In this document: in pieces, positions 7,072 to 14,747 of the stretch
How the letters are laid out: every line of letters starts with the position of its first letter
Position numbering within the stretch: position 1 is the stretch's first letter
Assembly: GCA_009776695.1 (NCBI GenBank)
Contig: WRNI01000015.1
Coordinates: 381-18,528 of the forward strand
From: Methanomassiliicoccaceae archaeon
GTDB lineage: Archaea; Thermoplasmatota; Thermoplasmata; Methanomassiliicoccales; Methanomethylophilaceae
Length of the DNA: 18,148 nucleotides
Reading direction: 5' to 3'
Translations under genes and position numbers: made by a program
The notes under the pieces: model-generated
What the model saw: only the letters and a program-made list of their open reading frames with translations
Told to the model about the DNA's origin: nothing
Database searches by the model: none

Positions 7072-8094
7072 TCAGAGCACAATTACGTCGGCCACATAGT
7101 GAGAAACTGAGGGGGCGAATGATTTCACTTCCCTTATGTTCACAATTTCGTAACCGTTCGGTCCGAACGTTTCCCCGAATATCGAATTCAGACGTTCCTG
7201 ATATTCGTTGACGTAGAACGTGTCGTGATAATGTATCGTTCCGCCCGGTCTTATCATCTCTTTCGCTTTCCGAAGGAACTCCGACGTTCTTTGTACGTAT
7301 CCCATTATTATCCTGTCCGCGCCTTTGATATCGAGGTCCCTGTTGTCGCCCAGTATCGGTGTGACGATATTTTCAACACCGTTCATGTGTATGTTCTCCT
7401 GTAAATAGTAAAAGGAATCGGGATTCTTCTCGCATGCTATCACGCGTGCGGGACCGGTGAACTTTGCTATCGGCAGCGTAAAATATCCTATACCGGCGAA
7501 CATATCGATCACTACCTCGTTCTTACAGTCAAGGTGTGACATACGGTTCCGTTCGTCCGTATTGCCTGATGCGAACATTATCTTCGTAACGTCGAATTTG
7601 TATCTGATTCCGTTCTCAAGTCTTACGGACTCGGCATTATCGCCGAATATCATCTCTATGTTCGGTTTACGAAGCTCTCCTGATACGGCACCGACGTCGG
7701 CGCAAACCGTTCTTGCGTTGAGCTCGCCGGCGTATGCCTCGCCTATCTCCTTCCTGTATCGTTCAGCGCTCTCCTGAAGCTTAAGTATCACGATATCGCC
7801 GACGAACTCCCATCTCATCGGCAATTCGTTTGTAACGTGATCGGGAAGATACGCCAGCCTTTCCTTTATCCTGTTCTGCGGACTTTCCGCCGATCTTGTG
7901 AATGCTTGACCGTTAACCACCGTGAGGCCCATTTTTGTAACGTCATTCTCGCGTCCGTCGTATATCGGAACGTACCTTACCCCTTTCCCTTTGGATATCT
8001 TGGCGCCGGGATCTGCGATGCCGTTCGATATCAGTAACGGTATCATGGACGACGCTTTATCATTGGGAACTTTTGCGAGCTTCAGCGTACGCAC
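7072..8094 (-). CDS. taw2: tRNA(Phe) 4-demethylwyosine aminocarboxypropyltransferase Taw2 (Trm5/TYW2 family)
   Basis: This 340-residue protein belongs to the Trm5/TYW2 class I SAM-binding family. Motif I is VIDMFAGIGYFTLPIAK (about 195-211), the ribose-binding acidic residue is in ACEKNPDSF (Glu222) and ILGDNRD follows (Asp250). At the position where Trm5 methylases carry an NLP motif it has MGYVQR (264-269) followed by IHYHDT, as in archaeal Taw2. Taw2 transfers the 3-amino-3-carboxypropyl group of SAM to 4-demethylwyosine at position 37 of tRNA(Phe). The start is a GTG at 8094, inside the end of the upstream reductase gene (13-bp overlap), so translation is probably coupled. It is the last gene of the minus-strand operon. 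Trm5a/b is the alternative, but the GY motif argues against it. Confidence 0.82.
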   Translation of the reverse strand: MRTLKLAKVPNDKASSMIPLLISNGIADPGAKISKGKGVRYVPIYDGRENDVTKMGLTVVNGQAFTRSAESPQNRIKERLAYLPDHVTNELPMRWEFVGDIVILKLQESAERYRKEIGEAYAGELNARTVCADVGAVSGELRKPNIEMIFGDNAESVRLENGIRYKFDVTKIMFASGNTDERNRMSHLDCKNEVVIDMFAGIGYFTLPIAKFTGPARVIACEKNPDSFYYLQENIHMNGVENIVTPILGDNRDLDIKGADRIIMGYVQRTSEFLRKAKEMIRPGGTIHYHDTFYVNEYQERLNSIFGETFGPNGYEIVNIREVKSFAPSVSHYVADVIVL

Positions 8095-9242
8095 CTCATG
8101 TTCGCCTTTATCATGAGCGGCGCGAGACGGAGCATTGTTATCGGGTGCCTCATCATCCCGAATAGAAGATCGCTTGGATGGTCTATGTCGCCGCCGTTGA
8201 GCATTCTTATGATACTGTCTTTGCCGATGATATCTGATACGTGATCGAGTTCGGTATCGCTCATCGATGTGTACATCTTTCTGAGACGGTATCCGCGCTT
8301 CAGTTCTTTACCGACGTCGCGTTTCCATCTCTTTTCGTACACGGAAAGGAATTTTTCTGAAAAATTAAGTTCGTCAAATGCTTCGCTTATTGTTTCCGCC
8401 AGCGCGTAAACGGACCTGAATGCCGGCTGTAACCCGCCGCCCGATATCGGTTTCACGTGACACGCGGCGTCGCCTATTAATAACAAATTATCGGCGTATG
8501 TTCTTCTTCTGCCTCCTAACGGTATCTTACCGCAGTATTTGCTTACGATCTCGTTCTCATCCGCTCCGATCCTTTTCAGAAAGCTTTTGAGATATGCGGA
8601 CGGAGGACCTGCCTCGTGCGACGTACACAGTCCAACACGTAACATATCATCGAACGGTATCGCCCACGCGAAGAACCCGGGTGCGATATTCGAACCGATG
8701 TGAATGTCTATCATCTCCGGATCGTCCGCCTTATATCGTACGTCGGCCTGTATCCCTCTTAAATACTCCGCCGCTTCGTTGTCTGGTATTGTCCTTGCCA
8801 CCGCCGAATTATGGCCGTCGGCGCCGATGATCATTGATGATGATAATTCACCGCCGCTTGTTGTTATTTTTACTTTACCGTCGGATATGCGGTGTGTGAT
8901 GTAGCGCGTCGAATACATATGCTTGGCGCCGTCATCCTCTGCTTTCCCGGCCATTTTTGCATCGAGTTCCGCACGGTCTATGAGCACCGCCTTATGCTCC
9001 TTCGAACGTACTGATATTTTCTGACCTGACGGGAAGAACACGTTAGCGCCGTAAAGCCTGTTCAGTATCGTTGGTCTTACTCCTGACAGTTTGATAACTT
9101 CGTCAGATACGAGACCTGTGCACTGCACCGGTCTTCCCGGTATATCGTGATCTTCGACCACAAGCACATCATGATCTTTTGCCAGGATCGATGCGGCCTT
9201 ATTACCGACGGGCCCGCCTCCGATCACGATGACATCATGCAC
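8082..9242 (-). CDS. Geranylgeranyl-reductase-family FAD-dependent oxidoreductase
   Basis: The 386-residue protein begins with a Rossmann FAD motif (VIVIGGGPVGNKAAS, residues 4-18), has a CTGLVSDEVI segment after the first beta-alpha-beta unit (about 41-50), the second FAD motif IIGADGHNS (138-146) and the late DNLLLIGDAACHVKPISGGG (251-270). These are the hallmarks of the geranylgeranyl reductase family. Members saturate the isoprenoid chains of archaeal membrane lipids or of related polyprenyl compounds. The exact substrate cannot be read from the sequence, and archaea often have several paralogues. The start is GTG 9242 with GGAG about ten bases upstream; no ATG is available in frame nearby. 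It lies 61 bp after talC with no clear promoter between and overlaps taw2 by 13 bp, so it is probably in the same operon. Confidence 0.85.
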   Translation of the reverse strand: MHDVIVIGGGPVGNKAASILAKDHDVLVVEDHDIPGRPVQCTGLVSDEVIKLSGVRPTILNRLYGANVFFPSGQKISVRSKEHKAVLIDRAELDAKMAGKAEDDGAKHMYSTRYITHRISDGKVKITTSGGELSSSMIIGADGHNSAVARTIPDNEAAEYLRGIQADVRYKADDPEMIDIHIGSNIAPGFFAWAIPFDDMLRVGLCTSHEAGPPSAYLKSFLKRIGADENEIVSKYCGKIPLGGRRRTYADNLLLIGDAACHVKPISGGGLQPAFRSVYALAETISEAFDELNFSEKFLSVYEKRWKRDVGKELKRGYRLRKMYTSMSDTELDHVSDIIGKDSIIRMLNGGDIDHPSDLLFGMMRHPITMLRLAPLMIKANMRCVR

Positions 9243-9303
9243 GGTCTCACGCTCCGGTCACGGTGATGCGACGCATGATCTCACATCTCTGTCGCGGCGG
9301 CAA

Positions 9304-9951
9304 TCATTTTTTCTTCGATTTCTCGTGGTCGGCGAGGAAGAATTTTATTCCCTCGTCCGTTTTCGGATGCAATACCATTTTTTTGAGGACGTCGTACGGT
9401 ATCGTCGCTATATCGGCGCCCAGCAGCGCCGCGTCCAGCGCGTGCATCGGATGTCTGATGCTCGCAGCTATTATCTCCGTATCGAAATCATAATTCCTGA
9501 ACACCGCGACTATCTGCGATAACATCTCGGTACCGTTCTGGCCGATGTCGTCGAGACGCCCTACGAACGGTGATACGTACCTTGCGCCGGCCTTCGCCGC
9601 GAGAAGCGCCTGATGCGGTGAAAAGATCAATGTCATGTTGACGTCGATCCCTTCCGACGACAATGCTTTCGTTGCCTTCAGCGCCTCGGTGCACATTGGT
9701 AATTTTACATTAATGTTCTCATGAATGGCGGAAAGCTCTCTTCCCTCCTTCACCATCTCTTCGGCGGTCATTGATACCGCTTCCGCGGATATCGGACCGT
9801 CAACTATCTCCGAGATCTTTTTGACGCACGTCCTGAGATCTGTCTTTTCTTTAGCGATAAGGCTGGGATTCGTCGTCACGCCGTCGAGTATCCCCCAGCT
9901 GTTGATCTCCTTTATCATGTCTATGTTCGCCGTGTCTATGAATATCTTCAT
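9304..9951 (-). CDS. Transaldolase / fructose-6-phosphate aldolase family protein (TalC type)
   Basis: At 215 residues this has the compact length of the TalC/MipB class rather than the longer TalB. It starts MKIFIDTANI with the conserved Asp6, continues with GVTTNPSLI (24-32), and has the Schiff-base lysine in VKLP (Lys83). The family either transfers dihydroxyacetone units between sugar phosphates (transaldolase) or cleaves fructose 6-phosphate; motifs alone do not decide, but its position directly behind both transketolase halves favours transaldolase in a non-oxidative pentose phosphate route supplying ribose. Its ATG overlaps the stop of transketolase C by 4 bp (ATGA), with GGTGAGG as ribosome site immediately upstream. 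The C-terminus ends in a lysine-rich tail. It probably acts in the cytoplasm. Confidence 0.9.
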   Translation of the reverse strand: MKIFIDTANIDMIKEINSWGILDGVTTNPSLIAKEKTDLRTCVKKISEIVDGPISAEAVSMTAEEMVKEGRELSAIHENINVKLPMCTEALKATKALSSEGIDVNMTLIFSPHQALLAAKAGARYVSPFVGRLDDIGQNGTEMLSQIVAVFRNYDFDTEIIAASIRHPMHALDAALLGADIATIPYDVLKKMVLHPKTDEGIKFFLADHEKSKKK

Positions 9952-10892
9952 TTCCTCACCTTCTTCCTTTTTATCACGTTCTCTGCCGCATTCACAACGT
10001 CATCCGTTGTAAGACCGTACTTTTTCATCAGTTCGTTCGGTTCGCCTGATTCGCCGAACGTATCGTTCACGCCCACCCTTTCCAGCGGTGTTGGTCTGCG
10101 ATCTGCGAGACACTCGGCAACCGCGGAACCGAGTCCTCCGATGATACTGTGCTCCTCCGCCGTCACGGCGCATTTTGTTTTTGATACCGACGTTATTATC
10201 GCTTCGGCGTCCAGCGGCTTTATTGTTGAAACGTTGATCACTTCCGCCGATATTCCTTTTTCGCCTAGCGCATCGGCCGCCTCCAAGCACGACGTCACCA
10301 TCTGGCCTGTTCCTATTAACGTAACATCTTTGCCTTCTCTCATCACCGTCGCTTTGCCTATCTCAAATTTAACGTTCTCCGGCGTTATTATAGGAAAGTC
10401 CGCGCGTCCCATCCTCATGTAGCACGGTCCTTCGTGATCGGCTATCGCCATCGTCGCGGCGTACGCTTCGTTGGCGTCCGCCGGCGATATTACGGTCATA
10501 TTGGGAAGAGCTCTCATTATCGCGATGTCCTCAAGCGCCTGATGCGACGCCCCGTCGCCTCCGACGCTTATGCCGCAATGTGTTGCCACAATTTTGACGT
10601 TCAGTTTGGGATATGCGACGGCTTGTCTTATCTGCTCCCAGCAGCGTCCGGTCGCGAACACCGCGAACGTTGACGCGAACACCGTCTTTCCTGCTGCGGC
10701 GAGACCCGCGGCGACGCCTATCATATTCTGCTCCGCTATGCCTATCTGAATGAATCTTTCTTTCGCCACTTTCGCAAAATCCGACGTCCTTGTGGACCAG
10801 CCGAGGTCCGCGTCAAGAACAACGATATCATTCCTTGATGCTAATTCGGTGAGCGCCTTTCCGTAATATATGCGCTGGGCCGCCTTTTTCAT
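9948..10892 (-). CDS. Transketolase, C-terminal subunit
   Basis: This 314-residue protein contains the pyrimidine-binding and C-terminal domains of transketolase. Key features are IGIAEQNMIGVAAGLAAAGK, whose Glu activates thiamine diphosphate, GGDGASHQALEDIA, and the C-terminal segment STIKPLDAEAI...AVTAEEHSIIGGLGSA. Together with the N-terminal subunit it transfers two-carbon ketol units between sugar phosphates. A longer ORF opens at 10943, but the correct start is ATG 10892: it gives the ATGA overlap with the stop of the upstream subunit, has GGTGGTG upstream, and avoids a basic N-terminal extension that would be out-of-frame transketolase N sequence. The split arrangement is normal for archaea. 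It also overlaps talC by 4 bp, so all three sugar-phosphate genes are translationally coupled. Confidence 0.92.
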   Translation of the reverse strand: MKKAAQRIYYGKALTELASRNDIVVLDADLGWSTRTSDFAKVAKERFIQIGIAEQNMIGVAAGLAAAGKTVFASTFAVFATGRCWEQIRQAVAYPKLNVKIVATHCGISVGGDGASHQALEDIAIMRALPNMTVISPADANEAYAATMAIADHEGPCYMRMGRADFPIITPENVKFEIGKATVMREGKDVTLIGTGQMVTSCLEAADALGEKGISAEVINVSTIKPLDAEAIITSVSKTKCAVTAEEHSIIGGLGSAVAECLADRRPTPLERVGVNDTFGESGEPNELMKKYGLTTDDVVNAAENVIKRKKVRK

Positions 10893-11725
10893 TGCGCACC
10901 ACCCAGCTCTCTCATTGCTTTTTCCTTCTCGTCGGGCTTGCATGAACGCCCGTGGAAATCAATATTGTTTTCCATGAACGAGACGCCTTTTCCTTTCACC
11001 GTGTTTAAAATTATCGCTGTCGGCGCCGTTAACGATACTTTTCTGCACGCGGCCATTATCTTCTTTACGTTGTGGCCGTCCGTTGATATCACCTTGAGAC
11101 CGAACGCCTTCAGTTTTGCGGCAAGCGGGTCTATTGATAACGTCTCTTCGGTGCAGCCCATTATCTGTAAACGGTTGCGGTCAACGAACACTGTAAGATT
11201 ATTAAGTTTGTAGTGCGCCGCTAACATAAGAGCTTCCCAGTTCTGGCCTTCCTGCAGTTCGCCGTCGCCCACCAGACAAAATATTCTCGTATCCTTCTTA
11301 TCAAGCTTCGCCGCTAATGCCAGACCGCAGCTCATGCTCAGCCCCTGTCCCAAAGAACCGGTTGATACTTCGATCCCCGGTAACTTTCCTTTGGCAGGGT
11401 GGCCCTGCAATCTTGAACCCATCTTTCTTAACGTGAGCAATTCGTCAACGGGAAAATAACCGGCCTCCGCCAATGCTGCGTATAACCCGGGAGCCACGTG
11501 ACCTTTTGATAATACAAATTTATCCCTTTCGGGCCAGTCCGGATCTTTCGGGTCATGTCTCATCACGTTGAAATAAAGTACAGCGAACAGTTCGGCGGAC
11601 GACATCGAACCTCCCGGATGACCGGAACCGGCTTCGGATGTCATCTCTATGACGTGCATCCGTATCCTGTTGGCCATCCTTTTCAGTCCGTTCGCGTCCA
11701 AACCGTTCGGAGATCCCATGAACAT
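10889..11725 (-). CDS. Transketolase, N-terminal subunit
   Basis: The 278-residue protein is the diphosphate-binding half of transketolase. It shows GSGHPGGSMSSAEL, LSKGHVAPGLYAAL, the GSLGQGLS segment and the thiamine-diphosphate motif VGDGELQEGQNWEA. Length and domain content match archaeal split transketolases. Two in-frame ATGs compete: 11725 (MFMGSP) lies only 4 bp after the PCNA stop, while 11719 (MGSP) has GAGCTGAT at a better ribosome-site distance; either gives a normal protein. It is followed by the C-terminal subunit through an ATGA overlap. Placement behind PCNA suggests that ribose 5-phosphate supply is co-expressed with replication and transcription factors; the functional meaning of that link is inference. 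Confidence 0.93.
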   Translation of the reverse strand: MFMGSPNGLDANGLKRMANRIRMHVIEMTSEAGSGHPGGSMSSAELFAVLYFNVMRHDPKDPDWPERDKFVLSKGHVAPGLYAALAEAGYFPVDELLTLRKMGSRLQGHPAKGKLPGIEVSTGSLGQGLSMSCGLALAAKLDKKDTRIFCLVGDGELQEGQNWEALMLAAHYKLNNLTVFVDRNRLQIMGCTEETLSIDPLAAKLKAFGLKVISTDGHNVKKIMAACRKVSLTAPTAIILNTVKGKGVSFMENNIDFHGRSCKPDEKEKAMRELGGAQ

Positions 11726-11729
11726 CAGC

Positions 11730-12467
11730 TCAGTCGTTCTCTATCCTCGGAGCAAGCAGATATCCGACGTTACCGTTACCGTCGGCGAAACTGAAGCTCA
11801 GTTTCACCGGATAATCGCTGCCCAGCGATATTTTAACGATGGTGTCGGAAGGTATCGCCTTCACGAGGTTCGAGAAGTAATCAAGCGGGAACAGACTGCG
11901 CACTTTTGACGTCGCCGTGATGCCCGAAAGCTTTGTCTTATCCAGTTTAAGACTTACAGAATCTGTGTCGCCTTCGCAGAACAGCTCGAACGATTCGGAA
12001 TCTGCCGAAAGCGCTATGTGATCCGAAACGGACTCGGCCGCCTTCATTCCCCTCTGCAATTCCGATACGGCAACGTCAACGTTCGCCGGAAGCGATAACT
12101 GCGGAACTTTGGGGTCATTCATTCCTGCGGTGTCAACAAGATTCATCCGCCTTGTTATGTTGCCTACCCTTATCACAAGCCTTCCCTGGGACTCGTCCTG
12201 CTCCATCGCGATGATGTCGCCGGAGCCCGCGAGCTTGAGCATCTCTTTCATCTTATCCAGGTCTACACCCATTTCCACGCTGTCAGCGGAGAACGATTCG
12301 AACGCCCCCTTGCTTACCGTGAGGTCGACCATGGCCACGTGCGCCGGGTCAACCGCCTTAAGGTTCACCCCTTCCTCGCTTATGCTGAACTTGGCCTCGT
12401 CAACTAATGTGGATATCACGTTGACGATGCCTTTGAGCGTGTCGGACTTTATCTCTGCCTTGAACAT
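11730..12467 (-). CDS. pcn: DNA polymerase sliding clamp (PCNA)
   Basis: The 245-residue protein has normal archaeal PCNA length and two-domain layout. It begins MFKAEIKSDTLKGIVNVISTLVDEAKF, carries the conserved VDPAHVAMVDL loop (about 40-50) and ends with YLLAPRIEND, matching the C-terminal tail that contacts PIP-box partners. PCNA forms a ring trimer that tethers replicative polymerase, FEN1, ligase and other factors to DNA. The start at ATG 12467 is well supported by a strong AGGAGG ribosome site eight bases upstream. It lies 35 bp downstream of TFS and 4 bp upstream of transketolase N, so it sits second in the probable operon. Nothing is missing or unusual in the sequence. Confidence 0.96.
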   Translation of the reverse strand: MFKAEIKSDTLKGIVNVISTLVDEAKFSISEEGVNLKAVDPAHVAMVDLTVSKGAFESFSADSVEMGVDLDKMKEMLKLAGSGDIIAMEQDESQGRLVIRVGNITRRMNLVDTAGMNDPKVPQLSLPANVDVAVSELQRGMKAAESVSDHIALSADSESFELFCEGDTDSVSLKLDKTKLSGITATSKVRSLFPLDYFSNLVKAIPSDTIVKISLGSDYPVKLSFSFADGNGNVGYLLAPRIEND

Positions 12468-12502
12468 ATCATCATCCTCCTGCTGATTGCTTTGAGCCTA
12501 TA

Positions 12503-12802
12503 TCAATACTCTCTCCAAGAGTGGCCGCATTTGCAGCATCTGTATATCCTTGTCTCCGGTTCGTCCGCGGCGCGCGTCTGTCTGAGCACGAAATATGCCT
12601 CCTTGTGACCGCATTCGACGCAGAGTATCCTTGTCTTCGGCAGCGTCGCGGATGATTCCGCGATCACCGTCGTCTCCTTCTCCTTGGAATCGGTGGTGAA
12701 ATACTGTGCCTTTTCGGCATCTTTTACCGAGCCGCACACATTGCACACATAACGCCCTTCCTTGGGGAACATCATCGAACCGCACGAACAGAACAAACTC
12801 AT
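12503..12802 (-). CDS. tfs: Transcription factor S (TFS, TFIIS/RPB9-like)
   Basis: The 99-residue protein has two zinc ribbons. The N-terminal one uses Cys5, Cys7, Cys20 and Cys23; the C-terminal one uses Cys61, Cys64, Cys89 and Cys92 and ends in CCKCGHSWREY. Between the last two pairs lies RQTRAADEPET, whose Asp80-Glu81 tip is the acidic pair that TFS inserts into the RNA polymerase active site to stimulate cleavage of backtracked RNA. Both ribbons and the acidic tip are intact, so it is likely active rather than one of the inhibitory paralogues. The ATG at 12802 has GAGG close upstream, and a TATA box at 12834-12841 predicts a very short leader. It is the first gene of the minus-strand operon with PCNA. 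Confidence 0.95.
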   Translation of the reverse strand: MSLFCSCGSMMFPKEGRYVCNVCGSVKDAEKAQYFTTDSKEKETTVIAESSATLPKTRILCVECGHKEAYFVLRQTRAADEPETRIYRCCKCGHSWREY

Positions 12803-12833
12803 CAGCCTCTGTTAACCTGCACCTTATTTTAGG

Positions 12834-12841
12834 TATAAAAA
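12834..12841 (-). promoter_or_regulatory. TATA box of the TFS-PCNA-transketolase operon
   Basis: The minus strand reads TTTTTATA, 32-39 bp upstream of the TFS ATG, predicting a start near 12812 and a leader of about 10 nt. No other clear TATA box is seen between the genes down to 7072, which supports one main operon promoter. Confidence 0.6.
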
Positions 12842-12945
12842 GGGCACACGTCATGCGCGCCGGTGCCCGCGCCGGTGCGGGTACGCTGACGCAGGCGTCC
12901 CGGCCGGCGGGCGCTGTCATGTCCTGCCTGGACGGAATCAGCACC

Positions 12946-12951
12946 TATATA
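12946..12951 (+). promoter_or_regulatory. TATA box of the zinc-ribbon membrane protein gene
   Basis: CCTATATAGG contains a TATATA core. A start about 26 bp downstream would be near 12974, placing the ATG at 12992 just behind it and making the upstream GTG at 12971 an unlikely start. Confidence 0.5.
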
Positions 12952-12991
12952 GGCATCCGCGCCCATTCCTGTGCACGGGGCGCGGGACGCA

Positions 12992-13672
12992 ATGATGTAC
13001 AAGAAGGGGCTGGCCATAAGCTGCAGGCTGCTCAGATATCTTATGTATTCGTTCGCCGCAGGCATGCTGCTGGCGCTGCCGTCCGTCCTTTTTATCGATA
13101 ACGGCCTCGTTCCGATATACCTGTTCGCCGTCTGTCTCCTGCCGGCCTGTGCCACCATGTTCACCGCCCGGTCCTCGGCGGCGGTAAGGAAAGCGGCAGC
13201 AACGTCACCGCGCGAAAGCGTCACGGTCGCCGTGAAGTTCGCGATGGACACGCTGCAGGTCCTTGAACTGCAGGATGTCGGAAGATGCGATGAGTGCGGG
13301 CACGTCTTCAAAGGATTCGTTCCGCGCCACTGCCCGAAGTGCGGCAATAAGAACGCCGGCGCGAACAAGAAGGACGATCCGCTGACCGGAACGCGGACAT
13401 TCTGCGTTATGTCGGTGTCCATGATGTACTACAACATGATCGTCTACACCGCGATCATACTCTCCATGCCCCTCGCCGGCATCTTTTTCATCACCGAGGA
13501 CGCCGGCATCCTCTCTGCGGCACTGGTGCTCATATTCACGGCGGTGTTCTCGTTCGCGTTCTGGGGCGAATACTACACGTGCTGCAAAAGGGCCTACCGT
13601 CAGACCCTGGATATCGAGGAGGTCTCGGTAGTGAGAGGGAAATGGGTATCGTACATAGAGACGAAACAATAA
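12992..13672 (+). CDS. Four-TM membrane protein with a cytoplasmic zinc ribbon
   Basis: Not a family I can name. The 226-residue protein has two hydrophobic segments near the N-terminus (about 14-35 and 40-58), a soluble middle with a zinc-ribbon motif CDECGHVF...HCPKCGNK (Cys99, Cys102, Cys114, Cys117), and two more hydrophobic segments (about 146-168 and 172-192), followed by a short basic tail. This predicts four transmembrane helices with the ribbon in the loop between pairs, most simply on the cytoplasmic side. The start is taken at ATG 12992 because the TATA box at 12946 would start transcription after the alternative GTG at 12971; ATG 12995 is equally possible. It is divergent from TFS and single. 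A regulatory or protein-interaction role for the ribbon is a guess. Confidence 0.8.
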   Translation: MMYKKGLAISCRLLRYLMYSFAAGMLLALPSVLFIDNGLVPIYLFAVCLLPACATMFTARSSAAVRKAAATSPRESVTVAVKFAMDTLQVLELQDVGRCDECGHVFKGFVPRHCPKCGNKNAGANKKDDPLTGTRTFCVMSVSMMYYNMIVYTAIILSMPLAGIFFITEDAGILSAALVLIFTAVFSFAFWGEYYTCCKRAYRQTLDIEEVSVVRGKWVSYIETKQ

Positions 13673-13774
13673 AGGGGGCATTGCGGCAGGCCGGTATGTT
13701 CCGCTGAGAGCGCGGCTGCGAGACATTAATAACGTTGATCCCTTTATGAACACTGATATTACGGGGTGCGCAGC

Positions 13775-14677
13775 ATGGTCCGAGGGAACAGCACGGATAC
13801 AGACGAATACGAGGTCCGCATCTTTCAGGACAAGGACATACGCTCGGTCTGGGACAGCAAAGGGCAGAGGTGGCTGTATTCCGTCGTCGACGTCATCGGC
13901 GTTCTTACAGAAAGCGAGAACCCCCGCCATTACTGGACGGTCCTTAAACAGCGGCTGAAAGAAGACGGGAACGAAACGGTCACAGATTGTGAGCGTTTGA
14001 GACTCCCGGCCGCTGACGGCAAGATGCGCATGACCGATGTCGCCGACACCGAACGGATATTGCGTATCGTGCGATATGTTCCTGGCAAACGTGCCGAGCC
14101 GTTCAGACGGTGGATGGCCATGAACGAACAGGACACGATCGACAGGCAGAGCAAACGAAAGGCAAAACAGCTTTTCGACACCGGGACGATAAACGATATC
14201 GAGGCGGGCACCGTCAGCGGTCTTCTGCAAATTCACAGATACATTTTCGGCGGCCTTTATTCATTTGCCGGAAAGGTGCGGGAACAGAACATAAGCAAGG
14301 GCGGGTTCAAATTCGCCAATGCGCTGTATCTTCACGACATTCTGGCCGGGATAGAGAACATGCCCGATTCCACATTCGACGAGATCATTTCGAAATACAT
14401 CGAAATGAACATAGCCCACCCGTTCATGGAGGGCAACGGCAGAAGTATGCGCATATGGCTTGACATCATGCTGAAAAAGAACATCGGGAAATGTGTTGAC
14501 TGGCAATTGATAAACAAGCACGATTATCTTTCCGCGATGCAGAAAAGCGCTGTCACGGACAGCGTTATACGGGATCTTCTGCGAACGGCGCTGACCGACA
14601 GGACGGACGACCGCGAGACCTTCATGAAAGGGATCGAGCGCTCATACTATTACGAAGAGCCGGACAGCGACGTTTGA
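13775..14677 (+). CDS. BRO-N/Fic fusion: putative protein adenylyltransferase
   Basis: Residues about 12-115 form a BRO-N domain of the DinD-like kind (VWDSKGQRWLYSVVDVIGVL, HYWTVLKQRL, DVADTERILRIV, AEPFRRWMA), typical of phage antirepressor-related proteins. Residues 116-300 are a complete compact Fic domain with the active-site motif HPFMEGNGRSMR (215-226, catalytic His215) and strong resemblance to Neisseria NmFic. Fic enzymes transfer AMP to hydroxyl side chains; NmFic-type enzymes are reported to target type II topoisomerase subunits. The C-terminal self-inhibitory helix has the class III form SYYYEE (Ser290, Glu294), with Glu rather than the usual Gly/Asn after the inhibitory Glu. ATG 13775 is chosen over GTG 13766 because GGGGTG lies six bases before it. 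A possible internal start at ATG 14120, preceded by GGTGG, would yield a free Fic domain. Probably acquired horizontally; convergent with the next gene. Confidence 0.88.
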   Translation: MVRGNSTDTDEYEVRIFQDKDIRSVWDSKGQRWLYSVVDVIGVLTESENPRHYWTVLKQRLKEDGNETVTDCERLRLPAADGKMRMTDVADTERILRIVRYVPGKRAEPFRRWMAMNEQDTIDRQSKRKAKQLFDTGTINDIEAGTVSGLLQIHRYIFGGLYSFAGKVREQNISKGGFKFANALYLHDILAGIENMPDSTFDEIISKYIEMNIAHPFMEGNGRSMRIWLDIMLKKNIGKCVDWQLINKHDYLSAMQKSAVTDSVIRDLLRTALTDRTDDRETFMKGIERSYYYEEPDSDV

Positions 14678-14747
14678 ACAATAAGAGCATTATAGCGCGA
14701 AAACCGATCGGCACTGTAGGCTGGCGTCGCCGGCGCATATCGATCGC

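Noticed and set aside
10893..10943. Upstream extension of transketolase C
   Set aside because: The extension is the out-of-frame reading of the transketolase N end; ATG 10892 has a ribosome site and gives the ATGA overlap.
13205..14236. Minus-strand ORF of 343 codons spanning two plus-strand genes
   Set aside because: It is antisense to the zinc-ribbon protein and the BRO-N/Fic protein, both of which have firm motifs in the other strand.
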